NCBI GenBank assembly: GCA_001692895.1
Contig: KV748232.1
Span: 558,001 to 622,000 of the forward strand
Direction: 5' to 3'
DNA length: 64,000 nucleotides
DNA from: Cenococcum geophilum 1.58
Taxonomy: Eukaryota > Ascomycota > Dothideomycetes > Gloniales > Gloniaceae
Under the pieces are notes generated by a model. The model did not search any database. It saw only the letters and a list, made by a program, of their open reading frames with translations, and had not been told where the DNA came from. Of the stretch, positions 1 through 12,335 are shown one piece after another. Numbering within the stretch: the first letter of the stretch is position 1; every line of letters begins with the position of its first letter. The position numbers and the translations under genes were made by a program.

Positions 1-135
1 TTGACTTCGCACAATACGTGATTAATTTTGGTAAGCGATTTGAGTGACGCCTTCTACCACTAGGCCTCTATCGCGACTCCCTACTTTAATGTAGTAATAG
101 AGCCTCCTCCTTAACTAACGCCCTCTTGTTGGTTA

Positions 136-1266
136 ATGTTTACTACACCTACGCCAACCTCCCGTATGAGCCGCAGTAGAGTTACCGCGACGCCCGCGAC
201 GCCAGCAACGCCTACGACGCCCGCGGGGTACAGGAGGGGGCGTATAAGATAGACAAGTGAGATAGAGGAGGCGATGTTAGAGGGTCTCGTTAAGGCCGTT
301 AATAAAGGATATCGCGTAGATAGCTCTTACAAAGCTAACGGCTGGAAAATTGCTCTTACTCGTATAATTGCTATTGCCTAGCAGCTTATTACTTTTAGGC
401 AAATTAAGAGTAAGTATAATAACCACAAAAGGGATTAGAAGGTGTGGGTGGAGCCCTATAGCCCCCTTAGCTAGGGGTAGGATGAAGCTAAAGGCGTGCC
501 TATTACTAGTAAGGAAGTTATAAAGGCCTACTTTAAAGCCCATCCTAAAGCTATAAAGTTTTATAATATACTACCTACCTTCCTAAATCTACTATAAGAG
601 CTATTTAAGGGAGTCCTAGTAACAGGTAGTTATATAAAGTCGATTAATAAAGTAATTAAGAGCTGTATAGACCCTAAACTTCTCTTAGCGGCGGCCTTAT
701 AGGCGTTAGGTTTAGTAAATAAAGAAGCAAAGAATAAGGAAGATAAGAAGAAAGTAGAGGAGGTCTCTAATTTTAAGTTAGCTTATAGCTCTATTAAAGG
801 CCGTTAATTAAGCTTACCTTTAACTAAGCGCTCTAGTCCTCTTAGTGCACCTAAATCTTCCTCCTTAACGCCAAGCTAACCTTCTTTACTAGCTATACGG
901 AAACGGGCTCTTAAGTAGGCTGCTAGAGAAGTTAAATCTAATATAAAGCGTTAGTAAGAAAGACAACGAGTTGTAAAGACACTAAAAAAGACAGTAGAGA
1001 AGGTAATAAGAGAGATAAGGGCTATAAGAGAGTTAATCGCCTAGACGTCTCCTTAAGAAAAGGCCTCTATAAAATTTATTAACGAGTTTAGTCACCTAGA
1101 TCCTATAGAGCAACTAGCTGTTTTACAAGCTTTTAAAACGGAGTTTACTACTAGATTATTTCTTATAATGGCTAGAATTATAGAGCTTCGGCGAAGCTTA
1201 ATTAACGATATTTTAGCTAGTAAGAAGGAGGACGCGTAGGAGGACGCGTAGGAGAGTAAGCCTTAG
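136..1266 (+). pseudogene. Myb/SANT-like DNA-binding protein of Harbinger element, RIP-damaged
   Basis: Reading from the ATG at 136 gives a Thr/Pro-rich N-terminus, then a Myb/SANT-like (trihelix) domain in the same frame, recognisable around LLEGLVKAVNKGYRVD and the following RQIKSKYNNHKRD helix. A charged, Lys-rich linker follows, then a C-terminal helical segment with IIELRRSLIDDIL-like sequence near 1180-1215 and a short DAWEDAWES-like tail whose Trp codons are now TAG. In Harbinger elements this second protein binds DNA and partners the transposase. At least fifteen in-frame TAG/TAA occur at positions that suit Gln or Trp. The frame is largely continuous, so damage is mainly point mutation. 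The start is chosen because the ATG at 274 is internal to the domain. Confidence 0.75.
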
Positions 1267-1439
1267 GTAAGATTTTAGGTAAAATCTAAGTCGCTCTTTA
1301 GAGCCTTTTTATATAGGCAATTAGTAAGCAATATAGAGAGGGAAACTATATAGATTTCTATAGTAAATACACCTAAATCTACTATATATTCTTAATTAAT
1401 TGGCCTACTAATTACCTAGCAGTAACTCTCCTATATAAG

Positions 1440-2631
1440 CTCCGCCATCTTACTACATCTTTAATTTATAACTATATCGCTTTCTGCCTTTATAAGCCTT
1501 ATATCTTCCTTATCTATAACCTTATCCTCTACCTTTAAATCGCTATCTAGATTATCTAGATTATTTATATTTATAAAGTTATAAACCGCAGCTAAGGCAT
1601 ATACTATATTCACCTACGTACTTAAAGGGAGGCTACGCCTACCGGCCTTAAAGTATCGGAAACGGTTCTTAAAGACTCCTATAGTACGCTCTACTATATT
1701 CCTTAGTGCCGCGTATTATAGATTAAAGAGCTCCTTCGCGTTCTATAGCCTTATATTTGCCTACGCTTACTTATAAAAATAATACTATATACTATAATAG
1801 GGAGTTAAAGTTATAGGCGTATTAGAGTATCTAGTATCCGCAATATAGTATCTACCAGGTAAGGCTTTAAACCCTTTAGCTCTTGCTAAATTAATAACTC
1901 TAGAGTTGTAAGTAGAGCCTTCCTAACCAGCTAGAATATAGAGGAAGTTTATTTAAAAATTAACAACTATAAGAACATTCTATAATAATCCTCCCTTCCT
2001 TCTACACTATAGAGCTTACCTTATATACCCGCCTGCTATAGAAATAGGTAAATAAGTACCATTAAGAGCTCTAATACAATTGGCAAAGAAAGGATATTGT
2101 TTAGGGTTATTAGCAATCTCTTTTAAAGTAAGGTTCTTAGGAAGCCGAACGACTTCCTTATATAGTTTTAGAAGGCCAGGAAGGACTTTATATATAGCTC
2201 TATAAGGTAGTAAATTAACACTAGAAGTTTAGCTAGTAGATAAATACTTACTAGTAGATCGTTGTAGATAAGTATTAAGTTACCTTACTTAGTAATCTAT
2301 ATAACGAATTATTGCTAAATATTATTAGGAATATTAATAGCTTCTTAGCCGCTAATAGAAGCTTTATATCCTTTAAGTCGCTATATAATTATAACTAATT
2401 AAGAAGCTTCCTAAATACCTTAGGTCTTATATAAGTAATATTTAGAAGTCGTTGCTTATAGCTATAGAGTAACTATACTGTCCACCTCATTCCTTACTAT
2501 ATATTAGTATACTAAGTATAAACGCCCCCCAGAAATAAGCTTATCGCGATTAAGAAGGTTAAGATAATAACATCTTATAAGGCTTATAAATGCGACTACA
2601 GTATCGCAATTAGGGTGTGTAGAGTCGCCAT
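1440..2631 (-). pseudogene. PIF/Harbinger DDE transposase, RIP-damaged
   Basis: The minus strand reads as a DDE_Tnp_4-type transposase. From N- to C-terminus I can see a candidate ATG at 2631, a poorly preserved N-terminal helical region, a GALDGTH-like first catalytic block near 2070 (Asp now Asn, reading RALNGTY), a GWEGS.DSRV-like block near 1905, a YYIADT.Y block near 1845, and the conserved NIVERTIGVFKNRFRYF block near 1700-1650 followed by NIVYALAAVYNFI. The enzyme would cut and paste the element at TWA sites. Numerous TAG/TAA and at least one frame change upstream of 2100 kill the gene. Its 3' end converges on the SANT gene. Family call is firm; start and stop are approximate. Confidence 0.8.
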
Positions 2632-2891
2632 ATTATAAGAAGTCGTTACTTTAGCATATATGCAAGAGCTTTAGATTATAACGGAATATATAACGGGAGC
2701 TTAAAGCTATATATTAAAACGGTGCCAAGAACCTTATTTTAACTACTATATATAGTATAGCTTGCAAATTTGACACGCTTACCGATATAGAGAAGCTTTA
2801 GATTTAAACGGTGTTAGATTTACCAAACGACACCCTTATATTTAGATTTAAGCTCTAGTTCGTTTACAATATAGAGCCTCCATATTCGTAA

Positions 2892-2914
2892 CGGAGGTGC
2901 AACTAAACGGCCCC
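2892..2914. repeat. Right terminal repeat of Harbinger element
   Basis: A GC-rich terminal block (CGGAGGTGCAACTAAACGG then CCCC) stands at the AT-rich border and is followed by TAA, compatible with a TWA target duplication. The partner repeat is not in the window, so its inverted nature cannot be shown here. Confidence 0.5.
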
Positions 2915-4689
2915 TAAAGTTATAGGATATTTAAACTCTATATAATAACTTTTTTTTACCTATAATTAATTTTTAATAATCATAATACTATTAAATCTGG
3001 CTGATTAAGCTCTATATTTTATATATTAAAAGTATATAAATAGAATATATAGTTAAAAGGTTATTACTATAAGATATAAAAGTTAGCTATAGTATCCTAT
3101 ACGCTGTTAAGGCGTACGTCAAAAGAGGACTGTATGTAAATACTAAAATATTAACATACTCCTCCAAGGACTTAATCTGGCTATGCTTTATGCAATATAC
3201 CCCTCTATAAAGAAGGACCTTGCTAACAGGACTACCTTAGCCTAATTGGGACACGATAGAGTTAATTATATATCAAGTTTAGCTTTATTATAATGATTTA
3301 GAGCCTTAATTTATTAATCAAATTTGACTTCATTTCGTAAAGACTCGATTCAATCTAGAGACTCCAGTTAGCTTTAGAAAACTATAATTAATAATAGAAG
3401 TTTACTAAACCCTTACCTATTTAAACTATTTCCCTATACTTACATATAATACTACTTATCTTTTATACTAATATATTACTATTATCTACTTTTCTTATTT
3501 TAGGTAACGCTATAATATATAAGAGGAGAGCTAAAGTATTTAAAAATACTATTTAAAAACACTTCTAAAGCGCCTAAAGAAGTAGACCTTACTATTAAAC
3601 CTATACTATACTACCTATACTAACGTCTTTTACTATTATAGGATAGCTTAAAGGTTTTTAAATATTATAACTATACGTGCTAATACTATAAAGATATTTA
3701 ATAATATTTTAGTTATCCTATTTAAAGCTTTTAGATATTAGAAGTTTATTATCTAAAATATATATTAAGCTAATAAATATTATAACCTTTATTCTTTTTG
3801 GCTTAATTAATTAACTACTATTATTATATTATTAAGTTTAAAGGACCCTATAATATTTATTTAAGGCTCTATAAAAATCGACCTCTATATCTTTACACAG
3901 TAGAGCCTAGAAACCTAGCAATTACTATTAGCGTTTTATTAGAATTATATTAATAGACTACTAAAGTAAACATAAAGACGTACATAGCCTTCTTAATTAC
4001 TGCCTTATTTAGTGCATTGCATTCTACTTTATGCCTTCTTTTATAACAATTAGAACATAAAAAACTTACTCTAATATTAACCCTACTATTATAGGTACTC
4101 TACCTTACTATATATAGTAAGCATTTCCTAATATAGAATACTCCCTATTAGTAATTATAAGAGGCCAGTCTGACTAAAACGTATAATTATCTAATTAATA
4201 GTGTAGAATAAGAGTTATAAGTAAGTAAAAGATAAGTTAAGGTAGAATAAGCTTTACGTAATAAAGGACAAATACTTTTTAACCTTTTCTATTTAGAGAC
4301 TAATTGCTAGTTCTTCTCTAGAGGAGATCCAGCTCCCTATATAATCCTTTTAAGACGCTAGTAAAACCCTTTACTCCTTATCTATCTAATTATATCTTTT
4401 AAGACGTAGATAGAATATAAATAAAACCTCTTACTATCTTATCTAATATATATCTTCTAGAAAATTCTATTATAATTACCTCCCCTTTAAGGATCTTAGT
4501 TCTCTAAGACTTTACCTCTATTAAGCTTTTATATAGTTCCAGCTAAAACTACTAGAGAAAATTCTTAGTAGAAAGGTACTCTATAATACGGCTTATAGCT
4601 AGTTCTTTACTAGCGTAAAACCTTACTTTATCTTTAGTTCCTCTACTCTTCTTCCACTATAGCTCTTTATAATGCCTTTATAATAGAAC
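2915..4689. other. AT-rich intergenic DNA, no gene recognised
   Basis: This stretch is strongly AT-rich and TpA-rich with stops in all six frames. Reading through stops gives no domain I recognise on either strand. A minus-strand reading near 4000-4070 has a few Cys/Lys/Arg residues, but the spacing fits no zinc-binding family I know. It may be a remnant of the root Gypsy (G) or of another element mutated beyond recognition. Confidence 0.5.
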
Positions 4690-5008
4690 TATAATAATAA
4701 TAATAGCAACGGGCGCCCCCTAATGACTCTATAGTAGTAGAGTAAAGTTTGCGATACTAGCGCGTCTGTAGGCTTGTTACGGCAGCAGTGGTTCCTAAGG
4801 AGGTCAAAAAGTAAGGTAGTAGGAGCACCATAGGTGACTCGCAGGCGCCTTATAGGCGAGTCCTAAAAGGCGGGAAGACGGATTACGGGGTTTTCTTAAA
4901 TAGAGTTTTCTCCCCATATGTATATAAGGAGTAGTCCGCGTGGGCCCAATAGGGATCCAAATCGGACGTTAAGCAATGAATTATTAATAATAATAATAAT
5001 AATAATTG
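4690..5008 (+). repeat. GC-richer island, probable 3' fragment of a Tad-like LINE
   Basis: About 300 bp of much higher GC sit between two TAA-type microsatellites (about 4690-4706 and 4983-5007). The plus-strand sequence around 4898-4980 (GGGGTTTTCT block, then AGTCCGCGTGGGCCC, then AATGAATTATTA) resembles the sense-strand 3' end of the LINE at 38914-46352, which has a GGGGTTTTCT block, GTGTGGACC and AATTGAATTTATTATT in the same order. The (TAA)n run would then be the 3' tail of a 5'-truncated copy. I see no flanking duplication. The similarity is judged by eye only. Confidence 0.4.
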
Positions 5009-5375
5009 GGTAGGATTTACCTTTCTTATTATAAAAGTTTGTTATAAGTTAATCTAGAGGTTATCTTATCAAACGCGTCCACTAGCTACTATTCCTATTT
5101 ACCTAAAATAGGTTCTAATAATAACGTCTTTATTTTAATTTTCTTCTAGTTTATAAGCTGTCGCTTCTTACGTGTCTTTTTATTAATAACACCATTTATC
5201 TCATCTTTTAGTAGACTATTTTTACTATATTTTAGCTTTTAGCTTCTATATCTCTAGCTATTCTTTTATAACTACTCTATTCTCTTTTTATAATACGCCT
5301 ATAAGTAATAAAATCCCTATTTTATCTCCGTTAATAATACTAACCTCCTATAATATTCTTTTATAATAGCTTATA

Positions 5376-7429
5376 CAGTCGAAACTCTTTAGTACGATAT
5401 TTGCTTATAATGATATACTCTATATTACAATCTACACCCCTTAATTAAAACTTTTTTGGTGTAATATTACGATATACTAACTATTAACAATATTGTTAAG
5501 TTTTCTCTACTAAAATTAGTATAGCTAGTATTTTATAGAGCTAATCTAGCGGTTCCTTACCACTAGTTTAGTTATTAATACTCATTATATAATAATTAAA
5601 TTCCATTAAAATAACCTTTAAATCTTACTCTCTATACTTAATTCTGTCTCTTTAATATAGCAAGAAACCAAAATCCTAAAAGGCGTTGTTGCTATAGTAT
5701 TTCTAACTACGAGCGCTAAAAGATTTGTAGCTACTAACGTAAGCACCCTTACCTTATACAAAAACACCTTACGATATAGGCTACCGACACCTTCCGCTAT
5801 AAGTTTAATTAATCTATAATATCTAAAATACTTAGCAACAAGTTTAGCCACCTAGATTTAATTAAAATTTATTATAGGTAAGGTGTACATAAGCGCAGAA
5901 GAGACGCTAAGCAGCCTCTCCTAGAGGAAGCTCTCTTTAAGTAGCACTAACGCCTATAGAACTCTCGCATTCCTATTACAGGCGATCTTATTTATGCTAC
6001 CGCGACTTAATTATAGAATTATATACCTATATTGGCAGAGTTACTAAAGCTTAAGTGGCCAATTAGCTGGTTAAAAGGCTTTAAATCTCGTAATGGAATT
6101 TATAAGAGAAAGCAACACGGTAAGGCTGCGTTGGTTAATATAGAAAGCGTCAAAGATCGTATAATAGAGCTTTATGCAATCGTCGCGCCTTATCCTTTAA
6201 AGGACGTTTATAATATAGATAAGACTAGGCTATTTTAGAAAGCTATACTAGATACTATATTAGCTACTAAGTTATAATTAGGGACTAAAAGGCAAAAGGT
6301 AAGACTTTCTCTCGCCAATTACTCTAATGCAGATGGCTCTAATAAGATCCCTCTCTGGATTATTAGTGTATTAAAGCGGCTACGTTACTTTACCTAAGCT
6401 TAAATTAATATTAACTTATTAAATGTATATTAGAGGTATAATAAGAAGGCCTAAATAACGACAGTAATTATACTTAAATGGCTTACTTGGTTTAATAAAA
6501 GGATATAAAATAGGAAGGTTTTTTTTATTAATCGACGGCTTTAGCGCCTACTAAGTAGCTATTTAAACAGCTCTTAAAAATAATTTTTTAAAGAATATAA
6601 GAGTCGAGTTTCTTCCTCCTAATTGCACCTCCGTTTACTAGCTACTTAATTAGGGTATAATTGCAAACTTTAAAGCTCTCTACCAACGATACTAGCTGCA
6701 GTTTATAGTAGAATACTTATTAGAGAACCGAGATCTAATTAAGCAGATGCACGTCCTTTAGGCGATTTAATGGACAATTATTGCTTAAAAGGAGGTAACA
6801 CCACAGGCAATCGAGAGCTGCTTTATTAAATCTACCTTATTTAGTGTAAGGGAGGGCCCGTAGAATCGCCCTTACAATTATATTAATCCTTCCATTCTAG
6901 ATAAGATCTAGTAGATAGTAGAACAGTTATATACGGCAGGAAGATTTTATAACGTTATAAATATTCGCAATTTTATTAAGCTTCTAGGCGAGGAAGTAGA
7001 GGACTTAGCTGAGGATCTTATTAAGCACGTAGTAGAGCTTTACGCGGGGCCTAATCGCGATATAGAAATAGATGAGGACGACTTTATATAACCTTAAATT
7101 AAGGTTAATAAGGCCTTATAAGCCCTACAAAAGCTTTATCTCTATAAGGAATAACAGGAAAATAGTAATAGAGACTTGGTTATAGCTCTTATAAGGCATA
7201 ATCGCCGAATTTAAAGACAACGAATTCGCAACACTAAGCAAAATTCGATTATAGCCTATTTTAGTATAGCTAATTGCTCAATTTTACTGTCGTCTATGTA
7301 GATATAAAATATCATTATAAAATTTTAACCTTTAGTGTATTTAACGTATAAATATTAAATATAACAATACCCTTGTTATAACAATACGCCTAACCATACA
7401 ACCCGCATTGTTATAAAGAGTTTCGACTA
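5376..7429 (+). mobile_element. Fot1/pogo-type Tc1-mariner DNA transposon
   Basis: The element is bounded by an inverted repeat of about 16 bp: CAGTCGAAACTCTTTA at the left end and TAAAGAGTTTCGACTA at the right end, the last base being a RIP change of G to A. Both ends are flanked by TA (5374-5375 and 7430-7431), the target duplication of the Tc1/mariner/pogo superfamily. Length is 2054 bp, close to the roughly 1.9-2 kb of fungal Fot1 elements. It carries one transposase gene on plus, now broken. It separates the island at 4690-5008 from the root Gypsy remnant at 7432. Confidence 0.92.
5630..7290 (+). pseudogene. Fot1/pogo transposase (CENP-B HTH plus DDE_1), RIP-damaged
   Basis: The plus strand, read through TAG/TAA, gives an N-terminal HTH_psq-like region with frame changes (5650-5890), a CENP-B-type HTH around SRIPITGDLI and WLKGFKSRNGIYKRKQHG (5891-6120), then the DDE_1 core. 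The core shows VYNIDKTRLF (first Asp, about 6225), LLIDGFSAY (second Asp, about 6530) and a third block QLLN*GIIANFKALY (about 6640) where the expected Asp is Asn. The region 6500-7080 is the best preserved, with VVELYAGPNRDIEIDEDD near its end. Known family members excise and insert at TA. Loss of the third Asp plus many stops makes it inactive. Confidence 0.88.
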
Positions 7430-7431
7430 TA

Positions 7432-7781
7432 GTTATACTGCGCGTCTATAGACTGGTAGCGGTATTATTTTAGTGCCACCCTAAACCACCTCTATTACTC
7501 CTACGGTAATCTCTCTAAAGTACTACCGTTATTACATTTATATGCTTATACTAGACCCGTTCTACGCCTATAAAATACCCCACCCTAATAAAAATAAATC
7601 TAAGTATTCCTATTACTATAGTAGGAGAAAGACCTATGGTTTAGTATTTTCTATTTTATCCTATTTTAAATTTCACTAATTATATTAAATCCCCGCCATT
7701 TATACGCATAAGACTTATAAGCTCTAACGCGCTATTTAGGATTTCTACCTATATCTAAATAGCAATAAACGGAAATAAAAG
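7432..7781 (+). pseudogene. Antisense ORF remnant of root Gypsy G, first part
   Basis: After removing Gypsy-1 (7787-29715) and one copy of its duplication, the plus-strand frame here continues in frame into 29721 onward. The translation is hydrophilic and Tyr/Lys/Ser-rich (for example KIPHPNKNKSKYSYYYSRR) with stops only at TAG/TAA of the RIP type. The root Gypsy is coded on minus, and its chromodomain lies at 30775-30905, so this plus-strand frame is antisense and downstream of pol. I recognise no family. Confidence 0.45.
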
Positions 7782-7786
7782 GTATT

Positions 7787-8104
7787 TGTTACGAACAGTA
7801 ATAATCTAGTAACAATTGAAGTAAAGGAGGACTTACTGCCTTATACAGAGCCTGAGTGGACCTAAGTCAGGATAATAAGGTATATTTGGTCCGAGTTATA
7901 AATAGAATTAGACCAATTGGAGGCTTTGCCTTAATCTAGTAAAGTCTTAACTAAACGGCGCTAGATAAAACCACGAGTAGCTACTCTAGTAAGGAAACAG
8001 CTGTTTGTAATATGTTAAATATAAACAGTATTCTTTATTAACTAATTATGCCGAGTTAAGCCTTTTTCTACTCTATTAACCTTAGGAACTCCTAGTTCCT
8101 TATA
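7787..8104 (+). repeat. Gypsy-1 5' LTR
   Basis: Starts TGTTACGAACAG and ends CTTATA, presumably CTTACA before RIP. It aligns without gaps to 29398-29715, whose start reads TATTATAAATAG: in that stretch every difference is G-to-A or C-to-T. It keeps an accidental long open phase when stops are read through, seen in both copies. Confidence 0.9.
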
Positions 8105-8479
8105 CGTAAATAGCTCCTTATAGTACTATAAGGTCCTTAAATAAAGATAAGCCTCTAACCACGCGATATAATATTAGGCGCGAACTAACCGTAAATAAAG
8201 AAGAATAAACAAAATGCAGTAGCGGGACTATTAAACTCCTAATTGGCATCTAATACGATCTTACTAGATTTAGAAAACTCTAATAATAAAGGATTAAAGG
8301 AAGAAGAATAAAATAAGTTAATCTTAACTAAATAAGGTAAGAATAACCTTAAATAAGGACCCTAAAGAGTTACATAAAGAGGAGAACTGGCTTAGAGGTA
8401 AAAAACTAAAGTCTGGATAATAAGCTAGTAGCTATATAACTATAGCTAGAGCTCGCTAAGAAATAATAGATATTATCGT

Positions 8480-9460
8480 AAATAAGGTAAAAACTAGAGG
8501 AATATTAATAACCGCTAAAAGAGGATAGAAGAACACTAGCAAGATCCTTAATTATACTAACCCCTACCCTATTAGACCTAAGAGAGGTTAATATACCTAT
8601 TAGGGGCGCTATATTACAATCCTAATTACCTAAACTATAGCCACTAATAAAGTTTATAGGTAAAGGGAGATATAAATAGGATAAATAGAAGAAAGACTAT
8701 AAGAAGTTTTTTATTTAGGTCCTATATACATTTAAAATGGAATTATAGCGGACTAAATTTATATATAAGCATTTAGGGGATACTTAATAGAAAAGATAGG
8801 ATAATATAAAGGCTATATAGCCTATTACGGAATAAACCTAAAAAGAATAAAAGAGTATATATTGTTATTACTTAGGATAGAATAGGAGCGTAAGGCTAAT
8901 GCCTTTACTAAAATTAAAAGAGCAATATAAGAAAACCGGACCCTATTAGACCTATTATAATACCTCCGTATATAATAGAGAGGGCTAGGTATATAAAATA
9001 AGGAAATATAGGTCCTAGAGTTTAAAGCGGCCCTATTAAATAAAATATAAAAGAGGCTATTTTATATCCTGGGGGTAGAATATTATAAGTTATCTAAAAT
9101 GGAACTAGATGCTAAAGAAGTATATAGGGACATAAAATATAAATTATCTAAATTGGCCTAGAAACAAGCACCCTTAAAAATAAAGAACTTAAGGAAAAGG
9201 TCTTAAAGTAATATAAATAACCTAAGAATATACTAGAATTAACAACAATAATTAAGTCTATTATTATCCTAAAAAGATTAGTCTAAAGAAGATTAGCCTA
9301 ACCCTAATAAGGAAAGGAAGCTAAAGAGTAACTAATCTAGTTTAAGATATTATAACTATAACTAACTAGGCCATATTACTAGAAAGTACCGTAAGCTAAA
9401 AAAGGAAATAAAAAAGCAAACCCTATAATATAACGGCTCTATACGTTATAGGTAAGGTTA
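8480..9460 (+). pseudogene. Gypsy-1 gag, RIP-damaged
   Basis: The plus strand reads through stops as a helical capsid-like protein (KANAFTKIKRAI, then YKLSKMELDAKEVYRDI near 9090-9140) and ends in a CCHC zinc knuckle at about 9348-9400. There the Cys positions read Tyr (YYNYN*LGHITRKY), which fits TGY to TAY mutation, while the His is kept. Gag would form the virus-like particle and bind RNA. Many TAG/TAA and possible frame shifts; the start is not determinable. 8105-8480 is leader sequence in which I see no gene. Confidence 0.65.
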
Positions 9461-9499
9461 TATATATAAAGGAGTAATAAGAAGAAACCTATAACTCTA

Positions 9500-12330
9500 G
9501 TGGATAAAAAGGCCTAGGTAGCTCGTTAATTTTAGTTATAGTAAGCGTAAGAGGCCTAAAGGGCGATATATTGGTTTATACCCTTATTAATTATAAAGCA
9601 GAAGCTAATATTATTACCCCATCCCTACTAGTACGTAATAGACTAAATTATAATAGGCAGAGGCTAGAAGGGTATAAAATCCTTAACTATTAACCTCTAG
9701 CCATATATAGAACGGCTAGTATACTATATAAGGTTATTAACTCGTTTAGATTAAAATAAGGTAGAGTAAACTCCTTTTTATAGGAGAGGTAGCTAGATTC
9801 GATATAGTTTTAGGTATACCTTAGTTATCTAAATAGGACCTAATTATAAGCTTTATATAGAAGACTCTACGGCTCTAAAGGGCTAAAGGGAATAAGAAAT
9901 ACTAAAAGGTTATAATAGAAGGACTAAGATCCTTTATAGCAAGTCTATAACACGCGGACTTAGATCTCTTTATTATATATATAACCATTACGGCACTTAA
10001 AGGGCTAGTAAATGCTTTACTAGAAGCCTATAAGGACTATACAGACGTATTTAATAAGAAAGAAGCTGGGTTATTACCGGACTATAGTCTATATAAGCTA
10101 GTAATTAAGTTAATAAAAGGCAAATAACCTCTATTTGGTTTACTATATAACCTTTTAAAAGCTAAACTAAAGGTTTTAAGGGAGTATCTAGATAAGAATC
10201 TATAACGTGGGTAGATCCGTAAGTTATAATCTCCTACTAATGCTCTAATCCTCTTTATTAAGAAGAAGAATAGAGGCTTATGTCTCTATATAGATTATAA
10301 AGGGTTAAACGCAATTATTAAAAAAATTAGTACCTACTCCCCCTAATCTAGGAATCCTTAGACTAGTTATATAGGGCATTATACTATACTAAATTGGATC
10401 TAAGAGATGCGTATTATCGCATTAGGATTAAAGAGGGCGATAAGTAAAAAATAGTGTTTAGGACCAGATACGGGCTTTTTAAATATACTATAGTCCTATT
10501 TAGACTAAGTAATGCCCCTAGCACCTTTTAAGGGTATATTAACAGCGCTCTATTAGACCTATTAGATGTAGCCTATATTATATACCTTAATAATATCCTA
10601 ATCTTCTCTAAGAGGGTAGAAGATTATAAGGCCTATATAAAGGAGATCTTAGAGAGACTCTAAGTATATAAATTATATGCTAAACTGTCTAAATATAACT
10701 TCTATAAGGATAGTGTAAACTTTTTAGGGTTTATAGTAACCTAGAATGGCGTAATAATAGAGCCTAAACGGGTCTAAACTATTAAGAAATGGCCTATGCC
10801 CAAGAGTGTACAAAAGGTAAGAATCTTTATTAGATTCGCTAATTATTACCGCCGTTTTATTAAGGGCTTCTCCTATATTGCAGCACCCTTAAATAAAGTA
10901 ACTAAACGTAGTCGCGGTGTGGCTAAAGGAGGCTAGAGATAAAGATAAGAAGAGTTAAAGGAACTTAAACTAGACCTAAAAGCGTTAGAGGCCTTTAAAC
11001 TATTAAAGAAGTAGTTTAAATTAGCCCCCCTATTAATCTAACTTAGGCTAGGGATGCCTATAAAGATTAAGATAGACGCTTTTAGATTTATAATCTTAGG
11101 TATATTAAACTAGTAAGCTCTAGGGCCTAATAGGAAGCTATAATGGCACCTAGTGGTATTCTTTTTAAGAAAGCTAATTATGGTAGAATATAACTACGAT
11201 ATATATAATACGGAGTTGCTAGTAATAGTGACCAGTTTTAAGCACTGGAGATACTATTTAGAAGGGGCGTAATATTAGGTTAAATTGCTAACCAATTATA
11301 CTAATTTACGGCCTTTTATAATAATAAAAGAGCTATTATAGAGATAGGTAAGATAGGCTAAATAGCTAGCCATTTTTAATTTCCGCATTATATACTAAAA
11401 AGGCGCAAGTAACCCGGCGGACGCCCTATTATAGTAACTAAATTATAAAAAGATAAACTAAACTGTCCCCTTTACTAATAGAGAACTAAATATAATTCTT
11501 TAAAGTCTTTAATTATAGCTTAATATAAGCCGATCCTATAGAGTAGGCGGCTAGCTGTTAATGGGAGCAATTATAGGCCGATTGGGCCACACTAGTATAG
11601 GTAGTACGCAACACCGAGCGCCACGGACTAAACTGGCTAAAATAGTAGTAAAAGAGTCCAAAACGGTATATACCCTAAAAGACTTACTCCTAAAAGAGGT
11701 AAAGGAAGCCTTATCTACCAATTTAATAGCCTAAAAGATTTAGGCGTAATTAAATAAAGTAAAGGAGAAGAAGGGCTAATAGGGCAGCTGGAGTTAGAGT
11801 AATTATACTACCCCAATCTGGCTAAAAAATTAGAAGGATAATAACAGTATACTCTACCACTGAGGAAGGCTGTATATCTTAAGTAGGAGACTACAGCTTA
11901 AGGTAATATAGCGTTACTATAATAGTAAGCTAGTAGAATATTTTAGTATAATAAAAACGTTAGAACTAGTCTAATATTAGTACTACTAGCCAGAAGTAAG
12001 ATAATATATTAAAGATTAGATCCGAGGCTACTATACCTATAGTTAGATTAAGTCGTTAAAACACTAACCGTATAGGGTATTATACCCCCTACTAGTCCTA
12101 AAAGGCCCCTAAAAAGATATTATACTTAATTTTATTACGGAACTACCTTTAAGCGAGTATATAGGTGTCTAGTATAATGTAGTTTTAGTAGTAGTAAACC
12201 AATTTATAAAAATGGCCTACTATATCCTTATAAGAGAGGACTTAAAGGCCTAAGATCTAGCGAACCTACTTATAAAAGAGGTAATTAGACTATATAGAGT
12301 TCTATAGTCTATTATATTAAACTAAGGACT
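9500..12330 (+). pseudogene. Gypsy-1 pol, first part (protease, RT, RNase H, integrase start)
   Basis: Protease at about 9570-9640 has lost its Asp (reads LINYKAEANIITPS where LIDSGAEANFI is typical). RT runs about 10080-10860: LYIDYKGLNAI near 10300, then the catalytic YLDD reading YLNN at about 10583, then the thumb motif FIRFANYYRRFIKGF near 10830. RNase H follows (IKIDAF near 11065; VEYNYDIYNTELLVIVTSFKHWRYYLEG near 11180-11270). The integrase begins near 11560. Its DDE blocks at 12130-12330 read LNFITELP and ILN, so both catalytic Asp are Asn. The frame is cut at 12335 by Gypsy-A and resumes at 18264. Confidence 0.88.
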
Positions 12331-12335
12331 AATTC

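Larger units (their letters stand above)
1..2914. mobile_element. PIF/Harbinger DNA transposon, left end outside window
   Basis: Two convergent genes, a Myb/SANT-like protein on plus and a DDE transposase on minus, form the two-gene layout known for PIF/Harbinger elements. The right end is placed at 2914, where a GC-rich terminal block ends in CGGCCCC and is followed by TAA, the 3-bp TWA target typical of the superfamily. No matching inverted end is visible in the first 135 bases, so the left terminus probably lies before the window. Both genes are full of TAG/TAA at former Gln/Trp codons, so this copy is inactive. Superfamily call is firm; the exact right end is inferred. Confidence 0.8.

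Noticed and set aside
277-543. Minus-strand ORF of 88 codons
   Set aside because: Shadow of the Myb/SANT-like domain on plus, which has recognisable residues.
3980-4080. Minus-strand reading with Cys/Lys/Arg residues, considered as a Zn2Cys6 transcription factor
   Set aside because: Cys spacing is C-X2-C-X8-C, not C-X2-C-X6-C, and no second Cys cluster follows.
5618-5851. Minus-strand ORF of 77 codons inside Fot1
   Set aside because: Opposite strand to the transposase N-terminus; no recognised motif and inside the TIR-bounded element.
7787-8104. The block repeated at 29398 considered as a duplicated gene
   Set aside because: It can be read as one long frame in both copies, but TG/CA-type ends, equal length and 5-bp duplications show it is an LTR pair.
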